This document shows, in pieces, positions 1 through 7,445 of a stretch of 14,928 nucleotides of DNA. The stretch comes from Herminiimonas sp. (GTDB taxonomy: Bacteria; Pseudomonadota; Gammaproteobacteria; Burkholderiales; Burkholderiaceae). The DNA lies in the NCBI GenBank assembly GCA_014377155.1, contig JACMQD010000351.1, forward strand, positions 1 to 14,928, in the 5' to 3' direction. A program made the position numbers and the translations under genes. Position 1 is the stretch's first letter. Every line of letters begins with the position of its first letter. The notes beneath the pieces were generated by a model. That model was given only the letters and a program-made list of their open reading frames with translations, was not told the DNA's origin and searched no databases.

Positions 1-461
1 CGCACATTGCCAGGAACATAACCACGGCCTTTTTCGACCTTGATCTGCATGTCCAGCTTGCCGCCCGCCGTCAGGTTCGCGATCACGTGTTCCGGATTGA
101 TCAATTCCACATCGTGCGGCAGATCGATATCGGATGCCAGGACGGCGCCTTCACCTTCTTTTTTCAGCGTCAGCGTCACTTCATCGCGATTGTGCAGCTT
201 GAACACTACGCCCTTGAGGTTCAGCAGCATGTCGACGACGTCTTCCTGCACACCGTCCAGCGACGAATACTCATGCACCACGCCAGCGATCGTCACTTCG
301 GTCGGCGCGTAGCCAACCATCGACGACAGGAGGACACGACGAAGCGCGTTGCCCAACGTATGGCCGTAGCCACGCTCGAACGGCTCCATCACGACTTTCG
401 CGTGACCCGCACCCAGTGCTTCGACTTCGATGATACGTGGCTTCAACAGACTGTTTTGCAT
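1..461 (-). CDS. rpoA: RNA polymerase alpha subunit, N-terminal part (truncated by window edge)
   Basis: RpoA dimerises and nucleates assembly of core RNA polymerase; its C-terminal domain contacts UP elements and activators. The first 153 codons are visible, running off the left edge, so only part of the assembly domain (alphaNTD, roughly the first 235 residues in E. coli) is present and the C-terminal domain is outside. The protein opens [16 protein letters not shown] and carries the assembly signature [14 protein letters not shown] (about residues 34-47, with R41/R42 matching E. coli R44/R45); the last visible stretch is [10 protein letters not shown]. The ATG at 461-459 is preceded by AAGGAAA at a suitable distance. 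It is the last gene of the cluster in view, 147 nt after rpsD; rplQ usually follows in this family of operons. The frame has no stop inside the window because of the truncation, not because it is broken. Confidence 0.97.
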   Translation of the reverse strand, partial: MQNSLLKPRIIEVEALGAGHAKVVMEPFERGYGHTLGNALRRVLLSSMVGYAPTEVTIAGVVHEYSSLDGVQEDVVDMLLNLKGVVFKLHNRDEVTLTLKKEGEGAVLASDIDLPHDVELINPEHVIANLTAGGKLDMQIKVEKGRGYVPGNV

Positions 462-528
462 GTGATTTCCTTTTCAATACCCTCGGCTCGTTACACCGAT
501 AAGGCTGAAGATTGCATCAGTCGGGAGT

Positions 529-567
529 CAGAGTTTGTGGGGTGCCGCCGTGCACCAAACCACTCTG
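529..567 (-). repeat. Stem-loop in the rpsD-rpoA gap
   Basis: The 147-nt gap between rpsD and rpoA holds an imperfect long-range inverted repeat. The inner arms are 541-545 and 552-556 (GGTGC/GCACC, loop of six); the outer arms 529-536 and 557-567 pair as CAGAG/CTCTG plus TTT/AAA with unpaired bases between the segments. No T-run follows on the minus strand, so it does not look like an intrinsic terminator. It may be an intercistronic mRNA structure that affects rpoA expression or transcript stability; that role is inference. Confidence 0.5.
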
Positions 568-608
568 TCCCAACTGCTATTCGGAATGAAGCGGCGGGAA
601 AACTGGTA

Positions 609-1232
609 TTAACGCGAATACAGTTCGACGATCAGCGACTCGTTGACGTCGTTGGCAATCTCGCTGCGATCCGGCAGGGTGCGGAACGTGCCTTCCATCT
701 TGGTTGCATCGACCGAAATCCACGATGGCATGCCCGACTGTGCCGCGAGCGAGAGCGCTTCGACGATACGGACCTGCTTCTTGGATTTCTCGCGCACGGC
801 GACCACATCACCTGGCTTGACCTGATATGACGCGATGTTGACGACGATACCGTTGACGGTGAACGCCTTGTGCGAAACCAATTGACGACCTTCGGCACGG
901 GTTGAACCGAAGCCCATCCGATAGACGACGTTGTCGAGACGGGTTTCCAGCAATTTCAGGAGCGTTTCGCCGGTGTTGCCCTTGCGACGATCCGCTTCCG
1001 CAAAATAGCGGCGGAACTGACGCTCAAGGATGCCGTACATGCGCTTGACCTTCTGCTTTTCACGCAGCTGGTTACCATAGTCGGAAGTACGCTGACCGGA
1101 AGTACGGCCGTGCTGTCCTGGCTTCGAATCGAGCTTGCACTTTGAATCGAGCGAGCGCCGTGCGCTCTTGAGAAACAGGTCGGTGCCTTCGCGGCGGGAT
1201 AATTTTGCCTTTGGTCCAATATAACGTGCCAC
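609..1232 (-). CDS. rpsD: 30S ribosomal protein S4
   Basis: S4 is a primary 16S rRNA binding protein that nucleates assembly of the 30S body; in E. coli it also represses the alpha operon by binding the leader RNA before rpsM. The 207-residue product starts [20 protein letters not shown]. The S4 RNA-binding domain is about residues 97-160 ([20 protein letters not shown] and following). There is a single cysteine (C32), so this is the zinc-free C-minus form. The start is GTG at 1232-1230, with AAAAAAGGAAA just upstream; no ATG fits the known N-terminus. It stands 162 nt after rpsK and 147 nt before rpoA. The upstream gap contains a terminator-like hairpin and a possible 5-codon leader ORF, so S4 and alpha may be expressed differently from the genes before them. 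Confidence 0.98.
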   Translation of the reverse strand: MARYIGPKAKLSRREGTDLFLKSARRSLDSKCKLDSKPGQHGRTSGQRTSDYGNQLREKQKVKRMYGILERQFRRYFAEADRRKGNTGETLLKLLETRLDNVVYRMGFGSTRAEGRQLVSHKAFTVNGIVVNIASYQVKPGDVVAVREKSKKQVRIVEALSLAAQSGMPSWISVDATKMEGTFRTLPDRSEIANDVNESLIVELYSR

Positions 1233-1245
1233 GGTATTTCCTTTT

Positions 1246-1263
1246 TTAAATGACGTTCCCCAT
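1246..1263 (-). CDS. Possible 5-codon leader micro-ORF (MGNVI) before rpsD
   Basis: A GGAGG motif (1269-1273) lies exactly 5 nt upstream of an ATG (1263-1261). Codons for M-G-N-V-I follow, then TAA (1248-1246). The stop is 13 nt upstream of the rpsD GTG and abuts the A-rich AAAAAAGGAAA that serves as the rpsD ribosome binding site. The Shine-Dalgarno is stronger than that of rpsD. It could be a reinitiation or coupling element, or a chance occurrence: five codons carry no family information. Confidence is low. Confidence 0.25.
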   Translation of the reverse strand: MGNVI

Positions 1264-1324
1264 CCCGTCCTCCAGGATGTCTACGAACGCTAGTCTGATC
1301 TGCGCGCAATCAAACGGTGGGCTT

Positions 1325-1355
1325 AAGAACAAAACCCGCCAAGAGCTTTGGCGGG
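1325..1355 (-). terminator. Rho-independent terminator or attenuator between rpsK and rpsD
   Basis: On the minus strand an 8-bp perfect stem CCCGCCAA/TTGGCGGG (arms 1348-1355 and 1335-1342, 5-nt loop) is followed at once by TTTTGTTCTT. A GC-rich stem with an adjoining T-run is the classical intrinsic terminator form. It lies about 40 nt after the rpsK stop and about 90 nt before rpsD. Because rpsD and rpoA lie downstream on the same strand, it must either be read through in part or be followed by another promoter; I found no convincing promoter between it and rpsD. Confidence 0.8.
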
Positions 1356-1394
1356 CCAGTTACGACTTAAAACGACGGCAAGTGAACCTTCAAA

Positions 1395-1799
1395 TCAGAT
1401 GCGGCGACGCTTCGGCGGGCGGCATCCGTTATGCGGAACAGGCGTCACATCCTGGATCTGGGTGATCTTGATACCGAGGTTGTTCAGCGCGCGAACGGCG
1501 GACTCGCGACCAGGGCCAGGGCCCTTGATACGAACTTCCAGGTTCTTCACTCCGCACTCGACTGCGACCTTGCCTGCGGCTTCAGCAGCGACCTGCGCCG
1601 CAAACGGAGTCGATTTGCGCGACCCCTTGAAACCTGCGCCGCCCGAAGTCGCCCACGAAAGAGCATTGCCCTGACGATCGGTGATCGTGATGATCGTGTT
1701 GTTGAAGGATGCGTGGATGTGCGCAATGCCTTCGGCAACGTTCTTTTTGACTTTCTTGCGCACGCGTGCTGCTGCGGCGTTGTTTGGTGCTTTTGCCAT
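1395..1799 (-). CDS. rpsK: 30S ribosomal protein S11
   Basis: S11 sits on the 30S platform, contacts 16S rRNA near the E-site and the neck of S7, and helps select tRNA. The 134-residue product has a basic Ala/Asn-rich start ([20 protein letters not shown]), the family core [19 protein letters not shown] (about 27-45), [13 protein letters not shown] (93-105) and the C-terminal signature [15 protein letters not shown]. The Asn-Gly pair at 124-125 corresponds to the site known to form isoaspartate in the E. coli protein. The ATG at 1799 has AGGAAA upstream. The stop is TGA, while most neighbours use TAA. It follows rpsM by 57 nt and is followed by the 162-nt gap holding a terminator-like hairpin. 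Confidence 0.98.
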   Translation of the reverse strand: MAKAPNNAAAARVRKKVKKNVAEGIAHIHASFNNTIITITDRQGNALSWATSGGAGFKGSRKSTPFAAQVAAEAAGKVAVECGVKNLEVRIKGPGPGRESAVRALNNLGIKITQIQDVTPVPHNGCRPPKRRRI

Positions 1800-1832
1800 G
1801 ATGATTTCCTAGAATCCGACAACTCATCGACC

Positions 1833-1852
1833 TGCTGATCTTGCGACCAGCA
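1833..1852 (-). repeat. GCAA-capped hairpin between rpsM and rpsK
   Basis: On the minus strand TGCTGGTC-GCAA-GATCAGCA forms an 8-bp stem (one G-U pair) closed by a GNRA-type GCAA tetraloop. It begins four bases after the rpsM stop and ends about 20 nt before the rpsK Shine-Dalgarno. No T-run follows. GNRA tetraloops stabilise RNA and can dock into receptors or bind proteins; any regulatory role here is inference. Confidence 0.5.
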
Positions 1853-1856
1853 AGGA

Positions 1857-2222
1857 TTATTTCTTCAGTGACTGTGCTGCTTTGCGTGGTCCCTTGCGGG
1901 TCCGCGCATTGGTGCGGGTGCGCTGACCGCGGCAAGGGAGGCCCTTGCGATGACGCATGCCGCGATAACATCCGAGATCCATCAAGCGCTTGATGTTCAT
2001 CGAAATTTCACGACGCAGGTCACCCTCGACAATGAACTTCGCGATTTCGTCACGCAGCTTTTCGAGCTCGCTATCGTCAAGGTCCTTGACCTTCTTGTCA
2101 GAAGCGATACCCGTCTTGACACAGATTTCCTGCGCGCGTGGACGACCTACACCATAAATCGCCGTCAGGCCAATTACCGTGTGCTGATGATTTGGGATGT
2201 TTACCCCTGCAATACGTGCCAT
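1857..2222 (-). CDS. rpsM: 30S ribosomal protein S13
   Basis: S13 lies at the top of the 30S head and forms intersubunit bridges with L5 and 23S rRNA; its C-terminal tail reaches the P-site tRNA. The 121-residue protein begins [20 protein letters not shown]. The helix-two-turn-helix region gives way to the basic signature [20 protein letters not shown] (about 82-101) and the Lys/Arg-rich tail ending KAAQSLKK. The ATG at 2222 has GAGGAA upstream. In E. coli this is the first alpha-operon gene and its leader carries the S4-binding pseudoknot. Here only 27 nt separate it from rpmJ, too little for an independent leader of that kind. Confidence 0.98.
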   Translation of the reverse strand: MARIAGVNIPNHQHTVIGLTAIYGVGRPRAQEICVKTGIASDKKVKDLDDSELEKLRDEIAKFIVEGDLRREISMNIKRLMDLGCYRGMRHRKGLPCRGQRTRTNARTRKGPRKAAQSLKK

Positions 2223-2249
2223 TCGTTATTCCTCAATAAATAACGTTAA

Positions 2250-2363
2250 TTAACCCTGGCGCTGTTTATGGCGCGGTTCGATACAGATCACGCGCACTAC
2301 ACCCTTGCGCTTGATGATCTTGCAGTTGCGGCAGATCCGCTTGACTGATGCGAGCACCTTCAT
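2250..2363 (-). CDS. rpmJ: 50S ribosomal protein L36 (zinc-ribbon form)
   Basis: L36 is the smallest 50S protein, a late-assembling zinc ribbon bound to 23S rRNA. This 37-codon gene is easily missed. It opens [20 protein letters not shown] and ends RHKQRQG. The metal ligands C11, C14, C27 and H32 are all present (CxxC ... CxxxxH), so this is the zinc-binding C-plus paralogue, not the zinc-free copy some bacteria induce under zinc limitation. The ATG at 2363 is preceded by AGAGGG. It lies 84 nt after infA and 27 nt before rpsM. In E. coli rpmJ closes the spc operon directly after secY; here infA intervenes. Confidence 0.97.
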   Translation of the reverse strand: MKVLASVKRICRNCKIIKRKGVVRVICIEPRHKQRQG

Positions 2364-2403
2364 TTTTTGCCCTCTTTCTTCAAAAACCAACTTGTCAATT
2401 GCC

Positions 2404-2434
2404 GAATCGAGTCTGTTCGACACCTACTCGATTC
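2404..2434 (-). repeat. 9-bp perfect inverted repeat in the infA-rpmJ gap
   Basis: GAATCGAGT (2404-2412) and ACTCGATTC (2426-2434) are perfectly complementary around a 13-nt loop. It lies 13 nt after the infA stop and about 40 nt before the rpmJ start, and occupies over a third of the 84-nt gap. A TTTTT run occurs on the minus strand at about 2382-2386, some 17 nt past the stem, which is too far for a standard intrinsic terminator. It may be an intercistronic structure or a protein-binding site. Confidence 0.55.
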
Positions 2435-2447
2435 CCAACATTTTTTG

Positions 2448-2666
2448 TTACTTGGTCCGGAACACGATGCGCGCCCGGCTCAGATCATATGGCGTCAATT
2501 CCACAGTCACTTTATCGCCTGGCAGGATCCGGATATAGTTCATCCGCATCTTCCCGGAGATATGGCCCAGGACCACATGGCCGTTTTCGAGCTTTACCCT
2601 GAAAGTGGCATTCGGGAGATTCTCCAGAATTTCACCCTGCATCTGTATAACGTCGTCTTTTGCCAT
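2448..2666 (-). CDS. infA: Translation initiation factor IF-1
   Basis: IF-1 binds the 30S A-site during initiation and works with IF-2 and IF-3 to select the initiator tRNA. The 72-residue product is a single S1-type OB fold: [20 protein letters not shown], then the core [20 protein letters not shown] and the tail ending ARIVFRTK. Its length equals that of the E. coli protein. The ATG at 2666 is preceded by a weak AGG-type site (ACAGGCAG), the poorest ribosome binding site in this part of the cluster. It lies 25 nt after secY and 84 nt before rpmJ. In E. coli infA is outside this cluster, whereas its position here is shared by many other bacteria, including betaproteobacteria. Burkholderiales often carry a second infA, so another copy elsewhere is possible. 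Confidence 0.97.
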   Translation of the reverse strand: MAKDDVIQMQGEILENLPNATFRVKLENGHVVLGHISGKMRMNYIRILPGDKVTVELTPYDLSRARIVFRTK

Positions 2667-2691
2667 TCGTTCTGCCTGTTCTCATGGACGC

Positions 2692-4026
2692 TTAGCGCGT
2701 CGGAACTCCGCCCTTGAAATTCGACTTGCGGAGCAGCGATTCATATTGCTGCGACATCACGTAATTTTGTACTTGCGCCATGAAATCCATGGTCACCACC
2801 ACAATGATCAGAAGCGACGTACCACCAAAGTAAAACGGAACCTTCCAGCGAGCAATCAGAAACTCCGGCAACAAGCACACGAGCGTGATGTACACCGCAC
2901 CGGCCAATGTCAGCCTCGTCAGTATCCGATCGATGTAGCGAGCCGTCTGTTCGCCTGGACGAATACCCGGTACGAATGCGCCGCTCTTCTTCAGGTTATC
3001 CGCGGTTTCCTTGCTGTTGAACACAAGCGCAGTGTAAAAGAAGCAGAAAAACACAATCGCCGTCGCATACAACAAAGCGTGGATCGGCTCACCCGGCGCC
3101 ATCGACGCCGCCAGATCCTTCAGAAACCGGATGAACGGGTTCGTCGAATCACCTGCCGAAGTGAACCAGCTCACGATCGTCGATGGAAACAAGATGATCG
3201 AAGACGCAAAAATCGGTGGGATCACACCCGCCATGTTCAGCTTCAGTGGCAAATGACTGCTCTGGCCACCGTAAATCTTGTTCCCGACCTGGCGCTTTGC
3301 ATAGTTCACCAGAATCTTGCGTTGTCCGCGTTCTATAAAGACCACCAGAAACGTCACTGCAGCAACAATCAGAACAATCAGAATCGCCGACAACGCATTC
3401 ATCGAACCATTCGCCACCAACTCGAACAACCCACCTACCGCATTCGGCAATCCCGCCGCAATACCAGCAAAGATAATGATCGAAATTCCGTTGCCCAAAC
3501 CACGCTCGGTGATTTGCTCACCCAACCACATCAGGAACATCGTACCCGTCAACAACGTCACGACCGTCGTAAAGCGAAATGCCATGCCTGGATCAATGAC
3601 CAAGCCGGCCTGCGATTCGAGCGCAACTGCGATACCGAGCGCCTGGAACGTCGCGAGTACCAACGTGCCGTACCGCGTGTACTGCGTAATCTTGCGGCGA
3701 CCGGATTCGCCTTCCTTCTTCAACGCCTCGAGCTGCGGCGACACGATCGACATCAGTTGCATGATGATCGACGCCGAAATGTACGGCATGATTCCAAGTG
3801 CGAAAATCGTGAAGCGCGACAGCGCACCACCTGAAAACATGTTGAACATGCCCAGAATACCGCCCTGGTTCTGCTTGAACAGCTGCGCTAACTGCGTAGG
3901 ATCGATTCCAGGAACCGGAATGTGCGCACCGATCCTGTACACGACCAGCGCACCCAACAGGAACCACAGGCGGCCCCAAGGGAATCCGCTTGTCGCGTTT
4001 TTAGCAGCTTGAGGAGTAGTTGCCAC
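2692..4026 (-). CDS. secY: Preprotein translocase subunit SecY
   Basis: SecY forms the inner-membrane channel of the SecYEG translocon, used with SecA for secretion and with ribosomes for membrane insertion. At 444 residues it matches the usual length. Ten hydrophobic segments can be made out, the first at about 18-38, the others including about 119-137, 152-169, 180-200, 211-231, 265-288, 316-336, 371-389 and 400-418. The plug region is near residues 56-74 ([16 protein letters not shown]). The cytosolic loop [18 protein letters not shown] (349-366) contains R356, equivalent to the E. coli C5-loop arginine needed for SecA-dependent transport and ribosome contact. The start is GTG (4026-4024), with GGGAG upstream. 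It follows rplO by 24 nt as the usual last large gene of the spc operon, so channel synthesis is tied to ribosome synthesis. Confidence 0.98.
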   Translation of the reverse strand: MATTPQAAKNATSGFPWGRLWFLLGALVVYRIGAHIPVPGIDPTQLAQLFKQNQGGILGMFNMFSGGALSRFTIFALGIMPYISASIIMQLMSIVSPQLEALKKEGESGRRKITQYTRYGTLVLATFQALGIAVALESQAGLVIDPGMAFRFTTVVTLLTGTMFLMWLGEQITERGLGNGISIIIFAGIAAGLPNAVGGLFELVANGSMNALSAILIVLIVAAVTFLVVFIERGQRKILVNYAKRQVGNKIYGGQSSHLPLKLNMAGVIPPIFASSIILFPSTIVSWFTSAGDSTNPFIRFLKDLAASMAPGEPIHALLYATAIVFFCFFYTALVFNSKETADNLKKSGAFVPGIRPGEQTARYIDRILTRLTLAGAVYITLVCLLPEFLIARWKVPFYFGGTSLLIIVVVTMDFMAQVQNYVMSQQYESLLRKSNFKGGVPTR

Positions 4027-4050
4027 TTTTCACTCCCTTAAGACAACGAA

Positions 4051-4479
4051 CTAGGCAATCGATCCGCCTGCAGCTTCGATCGCAGCGCGTGCGCCTTTGG
4101 TCGCGATCAAGCCTTTCAACGTCACTTTCTTTGTCAGCTCACCCGACAGGATGACACGAACGACACGCGCCAGTTCGCCGACCAGCCCAGCCTGCTTGAG
4201 AACCAGAACGTCGATCTCAGCTGGGAGATTCTCCAGATCGGACAACCGCACTTCCGCCTTGTAAGGCGTCGCCATCGATTTGAAGCCGCGCTTCGGAAGG
4301 CGGCGCTGCAAAGGCATTTGACCGCCTTCGAAACCAACTTTGTGGAAACCACCAGCACGCGACTTTTGACCCTTGTGACCACGGCCGGACGTCTTGCCCA
4401 GGCCGGAGCCGATACCGCGGCCAACACGACGTTTGTAGTGCTTGGCGCCATCTGCTGGCTGAATTGTATTAAGTTCCAT
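4051..4479 (-). CDS. rplO: 50S ribosomal protein L15
   Basis: L15 is a late-assembly 50S protein whose long basic N-terminal extension threads into 23S rRNA domains. The 142-residue product starts [20 protein letters not shown]. The Gly/Arg/Lys-rich extension [20 protein letters not shown] spans about 20-39, followed by [20 protein letters not shown] and the globular C-terminal domain with the family end [12 protein letters not shown]. The ATG at 4479 has GGAG upstream. It ends with TAG, a less common stop in this cluster. It lies 27 nt after rpmD and 24 nt before secY, the usual rpmD-rplO-secY order of the spc operon. Confidence 0.98.
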   Translation of the reverse strand: MELNTIQPADGAKHYKRRVGRGIGSGLGKTSGRGHKGQKSRAGGFHKVGFEGGQMPLQRRLPKRGFKSMATPYKAEVRLSDLENLPAEIDVLVLKQAGLVGELARVVRVILSGELTKKVTLKGLIATKGARAAIEAAGGSIA

Positions 4480-4506
4480 GTTTTGCTCCGTGCGCAGGCG
4501 ATAGCC

Positions 4507-4716
4507 TTACGCCACCACTTTCACAAGATACGACACCTTGTTGATCATTCCACGAACCGACGGCGTGTCTTCGAGTTCCGAGACCGAGTTGATGCCGCGC
4601 AGACCGAGGCCGCGAACGGTGGCGCGATGCGTCTCGCGCGTGCCGATCAAGCCCATCATCAACTTAACCTTGACGGTCTTGGCGGCTGCCGGTGTTGCTG
4701 TCTTTGTCTTTGCCAT
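4507..4716 (-). CDS. rpmD: 50S ribosomal protein L30
   Basis: L30 is a small 50S protein that binds 23S rRNA; it is present in many but not all bacteria. The 69-residue product runs [20 protein letters not shown] to SYLVKVVA, with the L30 core [20 protein letters not shown]. The open frame extends 18 codons further upstream, but those codons overlap the end of rpsE, lack a ribosome binding site and give no L30-like sequence. The ATG at 4716 has AAGGTG upstream, and the rpsE TAA stop overlaps that site. Compared with the 59-residue E. coli L30 it has about ten extra N-terminal residues rich in Ala, Thr and Lys. Confidence 0.97.
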   Translation of the reverse strand: MAKTKTATPAAAKTVKVKLMMGLIGTRETHRATVRGLGLRGINSVSELEDTPSVRGMINKVSYLVKVVA

Positions 4717-4726
4717 CTGCTTCACC

Positions 4727-5245
4727 TTAGCCCAGGATTTCTTCGACCGACTTGCCGCGCTTCGCAGCAATCTCGGACGGCGTATTCATTTTTGCCAAAC
4801 CATCCAGGGTCGCGCGGACCATGTTGTATGGATTGGTCGAACCGTTCGACTTCGCCACGACGTTCGTCACGCCCATGACTTCGAAGATCGCGCGCATCGG
4901 GCCGCCGGCAATCACGCCAGTACCATCTTTCGCCGGCGCCATCAGAACCGATGAGGCGCCATGCTTGCCAGTAACCGTGTGTTGCAGCGTGCCGTTTTTC
5001 AACGTGACCTTGATCATCTTGCGGCGCGCCTCTTCCATCGCCTTTTGCACGGCAACCGGCACTTCCTTCGACTTGCCCTTTCCCATGCCGATACGTCCAT
5101 CGCCGTCACCCACGACCGCCAATGCCGCGAAACCCATGATCCGGCCGCCCTTGACCACTTTGGTCACGCGGTTCACAGCGATCATCTTTTCGCGCATGCC
5201 GTCTTCTGGCTTCTCGCTTTGCATCTTCGATTGCATCTTTGCCAT
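4727..5245 (-). CDS. rpsE: 30S ribosomal protein S5
   Basis: S5 is a decoding-site protein; with S4 it controls the open-to-closed change of the 30S, and it takes part in mRNA unwinding. The 172-residue protein has an N-terminal double-stranded-RNA-binding-like domain, with the spectinomycin-associated loop [13 protein letters not shown] (about 27-39) and [20 protein letters not shown] (46-65). A C-terminal domain contains [20 protein letters not shown]. The start ATG at 5245 has AAGGGA overlapping the rplR stop. The N-terminus contains a tandem four-residue repeat, KMQSKMQS (residues 3-10), encoded by two near-identical 12-nt units. It lies 12 nt after rplR and 10 nt before rpmD. Confidence 0.98.
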   Translation of the reverse strand: MAKMQSKMQSEKPEDGMREKMIAVNRVTKVVKGGRIMGFAALAVVGDGDGRIGMGKGKSKEVPVAVQKAMEEARRKMIKVTLKNGTLQHTVTGKHGASSVLMAPAKDGTGVIAGGPMRAIFEVMGVTNVVAKSNGSTNPYNMVRATLDGLAKMNTPSEIAAKRGKSVEEILG

Positions 5246-5257
5246 ATCGATTTTCCC

Positions 5258-5620
5258 TTAGAACTTCAGACCGGCTTCGCGCGCAGCTTCAGCAACAGCT
5301 TTGACACGGCCGTGGTAACGGAAACCGGAGCGGTCGAATGCAACCTCGGCGATGCCGGCTTTCAATGCCTTTTCGGCGACCCGCTTGCCGATCAGCGCGG
5401 CAGCGGCAGCGTTACCGCCCTTGCCTGACTGCCCAGCCAACTCAAGCCGCACTTCGGCTTCCAGCGTCGATGCCGACGCGAGAATCTTTGCGTCTGGACT
5501 GATGATGGTCGCGTAAATGTGCGAGTTGGTACGATGCACGGCCAGGCGGTTCACTTTCAGCTCTGCGATTTTCGCGCGAGTCTGACGACCGCGGCGCAAG
5601 CGTGATTGTTTCTTGTCCAT
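5258..5620 (-). CDS. rplR: 50S ribosomal protein L18
   Basis: L18 binds 5S rRNA with L5 and helps dock it into the 50S central protuberance. The product is 120 residues, [20 protein letters not shown] to [10 protein letters not shown], with the basic disordered start followed by the core [19 protein letters not shown] and the C-terminal [20 protein letters not shown]. Three in-frame starts sit together (TTG, ATG, ATG). I chose the third, ATG at 5620, because AGGGG lies 6 nt upstream of it and MDKK is the family's usual beginning; the second ATG would leave only 3 nt. It is 12 nt after rplF and 12 nt before rpsE. Confidence 0.96.
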   Translation of the reverse strand: MDKKQSRLRRGRQTRAKIAELKVNRLAVHRTNSHIYATIISPDAKILASASTLEAEVRLELAGQSGKGGNAAAAALIGKRVAEKALKAGIAEVAFDRSGFRYHGRVKAVAEAAREAGLKF

Positions 5621-5632
5621 CATCAACCCCTA

Positions 5633-6166
<534 letters not shown>

Positions 6167-6176
6167 ATCCGGCTCC

Positions 6177-6572
6177 TTAGGCGACGTAGCAAATGACTTC
6201 GCCACCGACACCGGTCGCGCGCGCTTTGCGGTCAGTCATGACGCCCTTTGGCGTCGAAACGATCGCAACACCCAGGCCATTCATCACATTCGGAATGTCG
6301 TCCTTGCCCTTGTAGACACGCAACCCTGGACGGGACACGCGCTCGAGGCGCTCAATGACCGGACGACCGGCATAATATTTCAAACCGATTTTCAGTTCCG
6401 CCTTGCCTGCATCTTCCGACACGGCGAAATCCTCGATGTAACCCTCATCCTTCAGTACGTTTGCAATTGCAATCTTTACTTTGGACGACGGCATTGCTAC
6501 CGAAACCTTTTGCACGACTTGCGCATTGCGGATACGGGTCAGCATATCGGCGATAGGATCGCTCATACTCAT
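6177..6572 (-). CDS. rpsH: 30S ribosomal protein S8
   Basis: S8 binds helix 21 of 16S rRNA early in assembly; in E. coli it is also the translational repressor of the spc operon, binding an rRNA-like structure at the rplX-rplE junction. The 131-residue protein begins [20 protein letters not shown], nearly the family consensus, and ends with the signature [20 protein letters not shown] followed by VICYVA. The ATG at 6572 has AGGAG 8 nt upstream. It lies 14 nt after rpsN and 10 nt before rplF. Whether an S8 target is kept at the rplX-rplE junction here (a 6-nt gap) was not established. Confidence 0.98.
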   Translation of the reverse strand: MSMSDPIADMLTRIRNAQVVQKVSVAMPSSKVKIAIANVLKDEGYIEDFAVSEDAGKAELKIGLKYYAGRPVIERLERVSRPGLRVYKGKDDIPNVMNGLGVAIVSTPKGVMTDRKARATGVGGEVICYVA

Positions 6573-6586
6573 TGCTTATTCTCCTA

Positions 6587-6892
6587 TTACCAACTGGCTT
6601 TAGTCATACCCGGGATCTCACCACGCATGGCGATTTCACGGAGCTTGGTGCGGCCCAGACCGAACTTGCGGAAAGTGCCGCGCGGGCGACCAGTCAATGC
6701 ACAACGATTACGTTGGCGGGTCGGAGCAGAGTTACGAGGCAGCGCCTGCAATTTCAGGCGCGCTTCGTAGCGCTCTTCTTCCGACTTCGATTGGTCATCA
6801 ATGATTGCCTTCAACTCGGCCCGCTTGCCGGCAAATTTCTTCACCAGGTCAGCGCGCTTCTGTTCACGGTTAATCAGTGCCAGTTTTGCCAT
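6587..6892 (-). CDS. rpsN: 30S ribosomal protein S14 (long, zinc-free form)
   Basis: S14 assembles late into the 30S head near S3, S10 and S19. The product has 101 residues, the length of the long proteobacterial form, with [20 protein letters not shown] at the start. The C-terminal core includes [20 protein letters not shown], followed by [20 protein letters not shown]. Only one cysteine is present (C64), so it cannot hold zinc and is the C-minus form. The ATG at 6892 has GAGG upstream, and the TGA stop of rplE overlaps this site. Confidence 0.98.
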   Translation of the reverse strand: MAKLALINREQKRADLVKKFAGKRAELKAIIDDQSKSEEERYEARLKLQALPRNSAPTRQRNRCALTGRPRGTFRKFGLGRTKLREIAMRGEIPGMTKASW

Positions 6893-6899
6893 GGCAACC

Positions 6900-7439
6900 T
6901 CAGTTTCTGAACGGGAATTTAAATGCGGCGAGAAGCGCTTTTGCTTCTTCGTCGGTCTTCGCAGTTGTCGTGATACTGATGTTCATACCACGCAACACGT
7001 CAATCTTGTCGTACTCGATCTCGGGGAAAATGATCTGCTCTTTCACACCGATGTTGTAGTTACCACGACCATCGAACGCCCGACCCGAGACACCCCGGAA
7101 GTCACGCACACGCGGCAGCGCCACAGTGATCAACCGATCAAGGAACTCGTACATGTGCGCGCCACGCAGCGTCACCATGCAACCAATCGGATAGCCTTCG
7201 CGAATCTTGAAGCCAGCGATCGCCTTGCGCGCCTTGGTCACAACTGGCTTTTGACCAGCAATCTTTGTCAGGTCACCAACGGCATGCTCGATGATTTTCT
7301 TGTCTGCGATTGCTTCCGACAGACCCATGTTCAGGGTGATCTTCAAAATGCGCGGCACTTCCATCACCGACTTGTAGCCGAACTTGGCAGACAACTCGCC
7401 AGCGACCTTGTTTTTGTAAATTTCTTGTAGACGGGCCAT
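6900..7439 (-). CDS. rplE: 50S ribosomal protein L5
   Basis: L5 binds 5S rRNA, sits in the central protuberance and contacts P-site tRNA and S13. The 179-residue protein begins [20 protein letters not shown]. It shows the family signature for the N-terminal half, [20 protein letters not shown] (28-47), a central region [20 protein letters not shown] and the C-terminal [20 protein letters not shown]. The ATG at 7439 has AAGGTG upstream, which lies within the last codons of rplX; the gap between the genes is 6 nt. In E. coli the S8 repressor site is at this junction, so it is the place to look for spc autoregulation. Confidence 0.98.
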   Translation of the reverse strand: MARLQEIYKNKVAGELSAKFGYKSVMEVPRILKITLNMGLSEAIADKKIIEHAVGDLTKIAGQKPVVTKARKAIAGFKIREGYPIGCMVTLRGAHMYEFLDRLITVALPRVRDFRGVSGRAFDGRGNYNIGVKEQIIFPEIEYDKIDVLRGMNISITTTAKTDEEAKALLAAFKFPFRN

Positions 7440-7445
7440 GATCTG

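Noticed and set aside
87..830. 247-codon open frame on the plus strand across rpoA and rpsD
   Set aside because: It is a shadow of two conserved genes with a gap between them; composition is not protein-like.
1264..1324. Promoter for rpsD-rpoA after the terminator
   Set aside because: The best pairings (TTGATT or TTGCGC with TAGACA-like sequences) have wrong spacing or too few consensus bases.
2376..2398. Perfect TTGACA (2398-2393, minus strand) before rpmJ
   Set aside because: No -10 hexamer lies 16-18 nt downstream; that position is the rpmJ ribosome binding site (AGAGGG).
2605..3834. 409-codon open frame on the plus strand
   Set aside because: It is antisense to secY, rich in Arg, His and Gln from the reversed codon pattern, resembles no family I know, and secY is unmistakable on the other strand.
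6167..6211. Upstream-extended start for L6
   Set aside because: The added residues overlap rpsH, lack a ribosome binding site, and the internal ATG has consensus AAGGAG and the family N-terminus.
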